Positions 41,736 through 49,396 of a stretch of 64,000 bases of DNA are shown one piece after another; within the stretch, counting starts at the first letter, position 1; every line of letters starts with the position of its first letter. Location: contig JADJCS010000006.1 of NCBI GenBank assembly GCA_016703105.1, positions 124,001-188,000 of the forward strand, written 5' to 3'. The DNA comes from Flavobacteriales bacterium (lineage in GTDB: Bacteria > Bacteroidota > Bacteroidia > Flavobacteriales_F > PHOS-HE28). A program made the translations under genes and the position numbers. The notes under the pieces are model-generated. The model searched no databases. It had not been told where the DNA came from and saw nothing but the letters and a program-made list of their open reading frames with translations.

Positions 41736-44012
41736 ATGACCGCCAACCCCCTCCGCCAGGAGCGCCTCGATGCGTATCGCCGCACGGTGAGCGATGTGGT
41801 GCGCGCACTGCGCCTGTTCACACCGGGTTATGTGCTCGTCATCGCACTCCATGTCCTTTTTATATCGCTGGAACAAGGGCGCGATATCGTTCGGCAAACG
41901 ATGGAGACCCCGGTGCGCTTGGGCTTACTTGCCGTGGCTACGCTGTTCCTGGCCATGGTGGTCTGGTACACGGCGCGCCTTACCGCGTTCGCTCACTTCG
42001 AGGCGGTGCGCGACCACCGCTTCATACGCCGGACGGTTCCGCGGCTCCTGGGGTTCAGTTGTTTCAGTGCGGTATTGGTGGCTTTCCTGCGAACGGGCAG
42101 CGACTTGGAGGTGGGCGCATCGAATAGTGAGGTGCTCGGCTTGATCCTCGCGGAGATCGGGTTCTTCTTCCTGCTTCACGCGCTGAGCGAACGGTTGGAG
42201 AAAAAGGTGGGCGGCAACACGCGCCGGATGCTGCGCATCTTGATCGCCCTGCACGTGGTGCTGTGGCTGATGGTGATCGGCATGTGTCTGGAGGGCGCTA
42301 CCGGAACGACCAGCCGGCGGTGGCCCGTGGTGATGATCATCGTGATGCAGACCGCCTTCACACTGCTGATGAACGTGCGCGGTAAATGGGTGCGCGCGCT
42401 GAACCCGAAGGATGCCGCGAACACTGATCCGGGCCGGAAGGCGAGCCTGTTCGACCGGTTCTTCCCCCGCCAGTTGGAATTACCGCTCCGCGATCAGGAA
42501 GAGGTGTTGCCCTATGCCACCGAGCGCAAGTACTACGTGGTCTTCAATGTCATTTCCGCCGTGGTGCTGGCGCTCATGATCTTCGTTTGGGCATGGCCAG
42601 GAGCAGCCCGGGTGATCGGGCCCTTCGCCGTGGTGTGGTTCAGCGCTGGTCTACTGATGGGCGCATTCAATTTCAAAGCGCGGCTATCGCAGGTCCTAGG
42701 CGTGCCGCTCGGGCTTCTGTTCATTGGCTGGGTACTGGTGATCGGGTTGTGCTGGGACCATCACAAAGTGCACACACGGCCCACTGCGGCAGGGGTCGCG
42801 GAGCGCAGCACTTTCCGCCAGCACCTCATCGCTTGGCTGGATGCCAACGTACCGGCCGACACCGACCAACGCGCGCCAGTGCCGATGATCTTCGTCCTGG
42901 CCGATGGCGGCGCCAGTAGGAGCGGGTATTGGGCGGCGCGTGTGCTGGAGCGGCTTGACCGGGAGGACCGGACCTTCCGTGACCGCTTGTTCTGCCTCAG
43001 CGGGGCGTCCGGTGGGGCGGTGGGGATCGCCTCCTACTACCAGTGGGCGGCGCACCATCCGCCCGGCACAGGGCTCAAAGCGGGCGGCTTCCCGGATGCG
43101 CAACCGCTCGGCCAGGACATGCTGAGCGCCACCCTGGCCAATATGTTGGGGCCGGATCTGCTGAACTTGTTCCTGCCTGTTTTCCGCGATCGCGCGCGGG
43201 CCCTCGAAATGGCTCTGGAGCTTGCGGACACCAGCTTTGCGGTGCCCGTGCGGCAACTCTTCGCCCCGGAGCGCGCGGCCCGGCGACCCGTGCTCTGCCT
43301 CAATACCACCCGGTTGGATGATGGACAGCCCGGGGTGGTCGCGTCGGTGCGTACGGCCGAGTTCACCTCCCGCATCGACGTGCTCGACCTGATGGCCGAT
43401 CCGGAGGATATGCCGCTGAGTACCGCGATGGTGCTCAGCTCGCGATTTCCTTATGTATCGCCAGCCGGGTATCTGCGTATTGACGAAAAGAAACACTACT
43501 TCGTGGACGGTGGCTACTTCGACAACAGCGGGGCCGGCATCGTTCAAGAGATGCTTCTTTCTCTGAAGGCGTTGGCGATGGAACCGGGCTGGAAGGAGCG
43601 TATCGCCCAGGTGCGTCCCGTGGTGCTCCACCTATCGAACACCGCACCGGCTCGCAAGGAGGACCATACAGGCGTACACCCCCTGGCCAATGATGCGGCC
43701 GCGCCGCTGCTCACCGTGCTCGGCACCTACGGTGCACAAACCAACATCAACGATCAGCGCCTCCAGCGGTACCTGTGCGAAGCGTTCGACGAGCTCGCCG
43801 TGTATATGGATATCAACCTCTACCAGGAGGCGAGCCAGGAGGAGTACAGCATGAGCTGGAGCGTGAGCCGACTTATGGCGGACCGCATGGATAAGAAGGC
43901 GGTACACCATCCTGTGGCCGACACATTCCTGCGTTCCTTAAGCGCTGCGGAGCCTTGGTCATGGCGGCTGAAGCCAGGGGAGCGCCCTTCGCCGGGTTGC
44001 GCGCTGCGGTGA
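41736..44012 (+). CDS. membrane-fused patatin-like phospholipase (758 aa)
   Basis: The first about 360 residues contain eight or nine hydrophobic helices (LGLLAVATLFLAMVVWYTA, LILAEIGFFFLLHAL, VVMIIVMQTAFTLLM, VPLGLLFIGWVLVIGL). A patatin-like lipase domain follows. Its oxyanion region is LADGGASRSGYWAARV, the nucleophile elbow is LSGASGGAVG with Ser425, and the dyad Asp is VDGGYFDNSGAG with Asp591. These motifs predict a lipid acyl hydrolase held at the membrane. The ATG at 41736 is used; an in-frame TTG at 41691 is the alternative. CAACTTTCGG lies 22 bp upstream. The substrate is unknown. Confidence 0.85.
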   Translation: MTANPLRQERLDAYRRTVSDVVRALRLFTPGYVLVIALHVLFISLEQGRDIVRQTMETPVRLGLLAVATLFLAMVVWYTARLTAFAHFEAVRDHRFIRRTVPRLLGFSCFSAVLVAFLRTGSDLEVGASNSEVLGLILAEIGFFFLLHALSERLEKKVGGNTRRMLRILIALHVVLWLMVIGMCLEGATGTTSRRWPVVMIIVMQTAFTLLMNVRGKWVRALNPKDAANTDPGRKASLFDRFFPRQLELPLRDQEEVLPYATERKYYVVFNVISAVVLALMIFVWAWPGAARVIGPFAVVWFSAGLLMGAFNFKARLSQVLGVPLGLLFIGWVLVIGLCWDHHKVHTRPTAAGVAERSTFRQHLIAWLDANVPADTDQRAPVPMIFVLADGGASRSGYWAARVLERLDREDRTFRDRLFCLSGASGGAVGIASYYQWAAHHPPGTGLKAGGFPDAQPLGQDMLSATLANMLGPDLLNLFLPVFRDRARALEMALELADTSFAVPVRQLFAPERAARRPVLCLNTTRLDDGQPGVVASVRTAEFTSRIDVLDLMADPEDMPLSTAMVLSSRFPYVSPAGYLRIDEKKHYFVDGGYFDNSGAGIVQEMLLSLKALAMEPGWKERIAQVRPVVLHLSNTAPARKEDHTGVHPLANDAAAPLLTVLGTYGAQTNINDQRLQRYLCEAFDELAVYMDINLYQEASQEEYSMSWSVSRLMADRMDKKAVHHPVADTFLRSLSAAEPWSWRLKPGERPSPGCALR

Positions 44013-44128
44013 TCACCAGAAGGGGCGAACAACAACACGATGTTGATGACCGGCGATGCAGGGATGAAAAGGGTAGGGGTCGACAAACCACCTTCGCATC
44101 CCGTCGCAAGCCCTTCCGCGATGGTCCC

Positions 44129-44503
44129 ATGACCGATCGTTCCATTATCCTCTTGCTCGAGCGGCTGCGCACCATCGCCGCCCGTAAATCACGGTTCGCT
44201 TACGATGTACGTGGCCACTCTTATGTGAACAGCGGCATGGTGGCCCCTTATGCGCCCGCATCCGCGAACAGCGACCCCACCGATCTGGAAGGCGTGCTAA
44301 ACCATGCACTGGAGCACGATGCCGTGGTGAGCGGCTACCGCGACCCGGCCGATGGCAAGATGCGCTACACCAGTTGCCGGCTCTTCACCGATGTCCACAA
44401 CGCCGTGGTGTTCGCGCGGGCCCAACGGCAGACCTCGGTGTACAACTGGAACCGGTTGGAGGAGATCGCCGTGGTAGCGGTTACCTCCGGCGATGCGCAG
44501 TGA
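44129..44503 (+). CDS. small protein of unknown function (124 aa)
   Basis: Probable cytoplasmic alpha/beta protein: a helix MTDRSIILLLERLRTIAARK, then FAYDVRGHSYV, LNHALEHDAVVSGYRD, and a C-terminal ELWN-like segment YNWNRLEEIAVVAVTSGD. No known motif was recognised. The ATG at 44129 is preferred because the upstream part of the open frame reads as non-coding Arg-rich sequence; a CACCTTCGC box (about 44090) precedes it. It follows the patatin gene by 116 bp. Confidence 0.6.
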   Translation: MTDRSIILLLERLRTIAARKSRFAYDVRGHSYVNSGMVAPYAPASANSDPTDLEGVLNHALEHDAVVSGYRDPADGKMRYTSCRLFTDVHNAVVFARAQRQTSVYNWNRLEEIAVVAVTSGDAQ

Positions 44504-44589
44504 AGAACGGTCGAAGCAAGTAACCCCGTCGTTCGCTCAGGGCTACCTTGGTTCTGAGCCATGTTTGCCGAACCCATGCGAGCGGGGGG

Positions 44590-44890
44590 TCAATTAGGGA
44601 TCTCGGTGAGCAAAGCGGATAGTTCCGCAGCGCGAACGTTCGCCTTTTCGGACTTGTCGTAAATGGGGAGGAGCCAAACCACTTTCCCGGAGAGATAGGC
44701 AAAGGTGATCACGCGGGCACGCCGGACGTTCCGCGGTCGTTCGATGCAATGGCCAGTCGGATCTTGTAGCAACCGTTGCCCAGCGGGGTGTGCCCATAGT
44801 GGGTTGCCTCTCAAGAACCTCTATAAGTGCGATCAGTTCGTTTCGGAGGGACGCGTACTTCTTGAGGAACGGCTTGGAATGCCGTTCCAA
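44590..44890 (-). pseudogene. RelE/HigB-type toxin pseudogene
   Basis: Fragments in three frames add up to a RelE-superfamily mRNA interferase: HSKPFLKKYASLRNELIALI and LERQPTMGTP at the 5' end; PLGNGCYKIRLAIASNDRG in the middle (third frame); RVITFAYLSGKVVWLLPIYD and KSEKANVRAAELSALL at the 3' end. At least two frameshifts (near 44792 and near 44712) and an in-frame stop in the middle section separate them, so no toxin is made. No antitoxin gene was found on either side. It borders a broken IS3-family element. Confidence 0.75.
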
Positions 44891-45018
44891 GGTGTCGATC
44901 GTGCGAACCTCACCACCATCGCGTTGTGCAAAGCCTAGACGCCTTCAAGTATTTTTGAGATGCGCTCTAGTACTCTCCCAAAACTGGACAGTTAGCTAAG
45001 GCGGCTAACCTTGTCCGA

Positions 45019-45306
45019 ATGAGCAGAAGAAGCGGAAGGAAGTTCACGGCGGCGTTCAAGGCCCAAGTGGCTTTGTAGGCGGTGAAGGAGAACCGGACAA
45101 TGGCCGAGCTGGCCATGCGGTTCGACTTGTCCCCGGTGCAGGTAGGGATCTGGAAGAAGCAGTTGGCGGAGAATGCCGCTGGGGTCTTTGAAGGGCACTC
45201 GACCACGACGTCCAGCAAGCCCAATGGACAGGATCCCGATACGCTGTATGCGGAGATCGGTCGCTTGAAGATCGAGAACGACCTGCTAAAGAAAATGTCT
45301 CGATGA
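45019..45306 (+). pseudogene. IS3-family orfA with nonsense codon
   Basis: The sequence reads MSRRSGRKFTAAFKAQVAL, then TAG at 45076-45078 where the family has GAG (Glu), then AVKENRTMAELAMRFDLSP, VQVGIWKKQLAENAAGVF and DTLYAEIGRLKIENDLLKK: the HTH and leucine-zipper regions of IS3 OrfA. A slippery-looking CTAAAGAAAATG precedes the end, as expected for orfA/orfB frameshifting. Confidence 0.85.
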
Positions 45307-45364
45307 GCGTGTCCATTAAGCGGGCCGCCATCGCTGCGGCGCAGGAAGGCAGCGTGCTCGCCCG

Positions 45365-45606
45365 ATGTCGAGCGCGCTCAACCTGGAGCTGAAGCGGCTG
45401 ACGGACCAGGAGTTCACCGAGCATTACTTTCACGGGGTGATCGGCATGCGCGACATCGTGCGGTCGCAGAAGGGCTGCTGGGTGAACGAGAAGCGGGTTC
45501 GTCGCCTGTGCGGATCATGGGTGTTGTAGCCGTGGCCCCCAGGCCCAACCTGAGCAAACCGGGCAAGGGCCACAAGATCCATCCGTACTTGCTCAGTGGA
45601 GTGACC
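45365..45606 (+). pseudogene. IS3-family orfB fragment
   Basis: NLELKRLTDQEFTEHYFHG and GVIGMRDIVRSQKGCWVNEK, then RVRRLCGSW and a stop, then in another frame PRPNLSKPGKGHKIHPYLLS match the part of IS3 OrfB just before the DDE domain. The catalytic core is absent. Confidence 0.8.
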
Positions 45607-45732
45607 ATGGGATCGCCGCCGGGCTGCACGTATTGCGGCTCTTGCGCCGCGGCACACGATGGGGATCCGTGCGGGTAATGGCCGAGTGAGGGCGGGTCCG
45701 ATCCCCACGCAACCATTCCTGCCGCCGCCGTC

Positions 45733-45740
45733 TACCTTTC
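45733..45740 (+). promoter_or_regulatory. candidate -7 box of the secreted-protein array
   Basis: TACCTTTC ends 13 bp before the ATG at 45754 and resembles TAnnTTTG; no -33 element is clear. Confidence 0.35.
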
Positions 45741-45753
45741 CGAACACGCCCGC

Positions 45754-48700
45754 ATGACACGTCCTCTACCCGCCCTCCTCTTCGGCCTCTTCAGCACGGC
45801 CGCGCAAGCCCAGTTCGGTCCCATCTCCTTCGCCTTCGAGAGCGACGTAGCCTATCCCGGACGCGTGCTGGCCGGTGACATGGACGGGGATGGGGACCTC
45901 GATCCCTTGGTCTACAGTTCAGCGAGCAACGTGAACAACTACCGACTTTTCTGGTTCGAGAACCTGGGCGGCGGTGCCTTCGGTCCGCGGCAGCCGGTGT
46001 TCACCGGCAACATCATCAACGCCGTGAACGTGCTGGTGCGCGACATGGATGTGGACGGCGATGGCGACCTGATCGTGGATGGCAACTGGTACAGCAATGA
46101 CGGCACCGGGCTCGTCACGCTCGTGGGGCCTTACTCGCCCGTGGGGAACGCCGCGCACGTTCTGGAGGATCTTGACGGTGATGGGGATACGGACGATATC
46201 GTGCGGCAAGCCAACAGCATCAACCTGCTGGTGAACAACGGCGGCGGATCCTTCACCGTGGGGGCGGCCATCGGGCCCAGCGGTATTACCACCAGCTTGG
46301 CCGTTTCGCGCGCGGACCTCGATGGCGATGCCGTTCCCGACCTGATGATCGGTGGCACCAATGCGCAGATGGGTTGGTACAAGAACCTCGGCGCCGGCAA
46401 CTATGGAACGCAGCAAGCGGTGAACCCGCTGGCGCAACCCTCAAGCCCCCTCTGCGGTGATGTGGACGCGGACGGTGATGCTGACCTGATCGCTTTCGGC
46501 CTGCCCGATGGCACGGTCTGGTTCGCCAACGATGGCAATGGCAACTTCGCCCTGGGCGATACCATTCCTGCTGGCATGCCCGAAGCGCTCGCGGATTTCG
46601 ACGGCGATGGTGACGTGGAGTTCAGTGTGACCACCGGCACGACATGCAATGTGGTGCTGATGCAGAGCCAGAACGGTACGGGGTGGACGAACGTGGGCGT
46701 GGAGACAGTGAGCGGCTACAACCTGGTGGGCAGCAGCTATGGTGCAGGCGACCTGAACGGCGATGGGCGCACGGACCTGCTGACGTGCAGTGGCATGGAC
46801 ATCGCCGGTTGGTATCCGAACCTGGGCAATGGCAACATGGGTCCTCGGGCTCGGTTCTGTTCCACTATGGCCGGGGCCTACGACCTGAGCGCAGGCGATA
46901 TCGACCTGGACGGCGATAAGGACCTGGTTACCGCCAGCTACTACGGCGACTGGGTGTGCTGGTACCCGAACAACGGCGATGGCACCTTCGAAGCCCAACG
47001 CGTGGTGGTAGAGAACCGCAATACGATCAGCGCTTCGCGCCTGGCGGATCTGGATGCGGACGGGCTCCTGGACATCGTGACGAACAGGAGCGACTGCGCG
47101 ATCATCTGGAACAACAACAACGGATCCTCCTGGTCGCCGGATACGCTCCCCGGCCTGGGCGCTTCGCGATGCGAAGTGGATCTGGACGGGGATCTGGACC
47201 TCGATCTCGTCGGCACCGGCCAGTGGTATGAGAATGATGGCACCGGAATATTCACCCAGCATGCAGAACCTCTGATGGTGAGCGGCACTGTGCAACAGGG
47301 CGATATGAACGGCGATGGCATCGTAGACCTGGTGATTTTGACCAATTCGGAGTTCTCCACCTTGATCAACGATGGGGCTGGAGGCTTCTCAGCGATCAAT
47401 ACCACCGCGCTCTCCTATGCGAAGTTCGCCTTGGGCGACCTGGACAGCGACAATGATCTCGATGCCGCTGTCATTGTCGCCGGAATCCAGATACACGGAT
47501 ATTACAATGACGGCGCCGGCGCCCTGGTCAATGGAACGCTCTTGTTCACCGGAGCTACGGCCCCCATGCCACGCAATATCCTGATGCGGGACGTGAACGG
47601 CGATGGCGTGGCGGATCTGATGTGGGCCATGAGCAACGGATACACGCACCAGACCTATTACAATTTGGGCGTCGGCGACGGCACCATCGGCGGTGGCACC
47701 TTGATCGACCCCACTGCGGAAAGCGCCGCCGCTATGGTATACGAGGACATCAGCAACGATGCCGTGCCCGACCTGATCACCGCGCGCTTCCGCACGATCA
47801 GCTGGCAGGAGAACTACTTCTTCAACGCTTTCCGTTTGCGCGGATCGGTGTTCCTGGACTTCGACCTGAACGCAACCCTCGATGCCACCGACCAGAAGAT
47901 CCCTTACCGTCTAGTGCAGACCGATGCGAACGATATTCTGGTATGGACCAACAGCGACGGCGATTACGATCTGCCCGCCGATACAGGCACCTGGGATGTA
48001 TGGCACACCCCGCCCTCCATCTACCAAGTGACCAACGATCCGGACACGCTCACCGCTTCGCTCACTACACTGGCTCCCATCGCCGAAGGCTTGGACATCG
48101 GCCTTGCACCAGCGCAGGATGATACACTTCCCTTCATCACCCAGACCTTTTCTGGATGGTTCCGTTGCAATGATCCGCTCACGATCTGGCTCACACTGCG
48201 CAACAACGGCACCTTCATTCCCGAAGGCATATTGATCGACTACTACGTGCATCCGGATATCACGATCGACTTCGTCCAGCCTGCACCGGACTCCATTGTG
48301 GGCGATCACATCTACTGGCATGTGGACAGCCTGGGTTGGTTCCAGGAGTTCGTAGCCACGATCCATGCGGTCATTGGGCCCGTGGGTTCCACCGCCGGCT
48401 TCGGCTACACAGTGACCGCCGCCAACCTGCCCTTGCTGTTCTTCTCGCCGCCGGACAACTTCACGGTGACTTGCGCCTTCGATCCGAACGACAAGCTGGT
48501 AACTCCTCAGGGGTATGGAGTGGCTGGTGCGGTGCCCGTAGATCAAGAGTGGTTGGAATACACGGTGCGTTTCCAGAACACGGGAACGGATACGGCCTTC
48601 ACCGTGCAGCTGCTCGATACCCTCGACACCGATCTCGATCCTCTCACAATGGAGGTGCTCGCCGCCTCGCATGATCTCACGCAGATCCAGGTGGACACGA

Positions 48701-49377
48701 ACAATGTCGCGCTCTTCCGCTTCGAGCGGATCCTGCTGCCGGACAGCAACACGAACCAGTTCGGCAGCAATGGTTTTGTGAAGTACCGCATCCAGCCCAA
48801 TGCCGGATCGCCGCACCTCACCGGGATCACGAACAGCGCTGCGATCTATTTCGATCTCAATGAGCCGGTGATCACCAATACGGTGCTGAACACCTTGATC
48901 GATTGCGCACTGCACGAAGCGGTCGCCACACCGATCGATGTCGACATCGTGCAAGCCAGTGCGGGTGATGCCTACCAGTGGTATTTGAACGGATCACCGT
49001 TGCTCGGAGAGACCGCGCAAGAACTTACGATGGGGGTGAGCGGCGACTACACCGTGGAAGTGACCAGCATCTACGGTTGCGTGGACGTGAGCGATCCGTA
49101 TACCTATATCTCCACCGCGATCGCGGAAGTGGATGATCTCACCATGCACGTCGTGCCGAACCCGATGAGCGATCTGGCCACGGTGTATTTCAGCGAAGCG
49201 CTCACCGCACAGCATCGGATCGAGTTGGTGGATGTGAACGGGCGCGTGGTGCGTGAGCTGAGACCCACCGGCCGCACCGTGTTGCTGCAACGCGACGGGC
49301 TGGGCGCGGGCATGTATCTGCTGCGCGTCTCGAACACGGGTGCCGTGATCACCTCACAACGCTTGGTTCTGCGATAG
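45754..49377 (+). CDS. T9SS-secreted FG-GAP/VCBS repeat protein (1207 aa)
   Basis: A signal peptide (about 1-20, ending AQAQ) precedes a series of FG-GAP/VCBS repeats (about 25-690) with Ca-binding type loops such as DMDGDGDLDPLVY, DLDGDGDTDDIV, DVDADGDADLIAF and DLNGDGRTDLLT. An SdrB-like beta domain (SVFLDFDLNATLDATD) follows. Next come a CAFDPNDKLVTP module with FQNTGTDTAFTVQLLDTL (the DUF7619-like repeat of Bacteroidota) and an Ig-like segment (DAYQWYLNGSPLLG). It ends in a T9SS type A sorting domain (VVPNPMSDLATVYF, ELVDVNGRVVREL, GLGAGMYLLRV). It is probably exported across the outer membrane and surface-anchored. First gene of a plus-strand array of related genes. Confidence 0.92.
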   Translation: MTRPLPALLFGLFSTAAQAQFGPISFAFESDVAYPGRVLAGDMDGDGDLDPLVYSSASNVNNYRLFWFENLGGGAFGPRQPVFTGNIINAVNVLVRDMDVDGDGDLIVDGNWYSNDGTGLVTLVGPYSPVGNAAHVLEDLDGDGDTDDIVRQANSINLLVNNGGGSFTVGAAIGPSGITTSLAVSRADLDGDAVPDLMIGGTNAQMGWYKNLGAGNYGTQQAVNPLAQPSSPLCGDVDADGDADLIAFGLPDGTVWFANDGNGNFALGDTIPAGMPEALADFDGDGDVEFSVTTGTTCNVVLMQSQNGTGWTNVGVETVSGYNLVGSSYGAGDLNGDGRTDLLTCSGMDIAGWYPNLGNGNMGPRARFCSTMAGAYDLSAGDIDLDGDKDLVTASYYGDWVCWYPNNGDGTFEAQRVVVENRNTISASRLADLDADGLLDIVTNRSDCAIIWNNNNGSSWSPDTLPGLGASRCEVDLDGDLDLDLVGTGQWYENDGTGIFTQHAEPLMVSGTVQQGDMNGDGIVDLVILTNSEFSTLINDGAGGFSAINTTALSYAKFALGDLDSDNDLDAAVIVAGIQIHGYYNDGAGALVNGTLLFTGATAPMPRNILMRDVNGDGVADLMWAMSNGYTHQTYYNLGVGDGTIGGGTLIDPTAESAAAMVYEDISNDAVPDLITARFRTISWQENYFFNAFRLRGSVFLDFDLNATLDATDQKIPYRLVQTDANDILVWTNSDGDYDLPADTGTWDVWHTPPSIYQVTNDPDTLTASLTTLAPIAEGLDIGLAPAQDDTLPFITQTFSGWFRCNDPLTIWLTLRNNGTFIPEGILIDYYVHPDITIDFVQPAPDSIVGDHIYWHVDSLGWFQEFVATIHAVIGPVGSTAGFGYTVTAANLPLLFFSPPDNFTVTCAFDPNDKLVTPQGYGVAGAVPVDQEWLEYTVRFQNTGTDTAFTVQLLDTLDTDLDPLTMEVLAASHDLTQIQVDTNNVALFRFERILLPDSNTNQFGSNGFVKYRIQPNAGSPHLTGITNSAAIYFDLNEPVITNTVLNTLIDCALHEAVATPIDVDIVQASAGDAYQWYLNGSPLLGETAQELTMGVSGDYTVEVTSIYGCVDVSDPYTYISTAIAEVDDLTMHVVPNPMSDLATVYFSEALTAQHRIELVDVNGRVVRELRPTGRTVLLQRDGLGAGMYLLRVSNTGAVITSQRLVLR

Positions 49378-49396
49378 CCACCATACGTGCCTCACC

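Larger units (their letters stand above)
44966..45610 (+). mobile_element. degenerate IS3-family insertion sequence remnant
   Basis: The left end resembles an IS3/IS150 terminal repeat (TACTCTCCCAAAACTGGACA at about 44970). It is followed by a broken orfA (45019-45306) and a fragment of orfB ending near 45610. The catalytic DDE part of orfB and the right end are missing, so it cannot move itself. The bases from 45611 to the next gene's promoter hold nothing recognisable. Confidence 0.75.

Noticed and set aside
44562..44660. Short frame starting MFAEPMRAGGQLG behind a TACCTTGG box
   Set aside because: It overlaps the toxin pseudogene antisense and has no recognisable protein; it may be the start of a lost gene but cannot be supported.
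45611..45732. Cys-rich short frame (PPGCTYCGSCAAAHDGDPCG) after the IS remnant
   Set aside because: Too short, no start or homology visible, and it continues degraded DNA.
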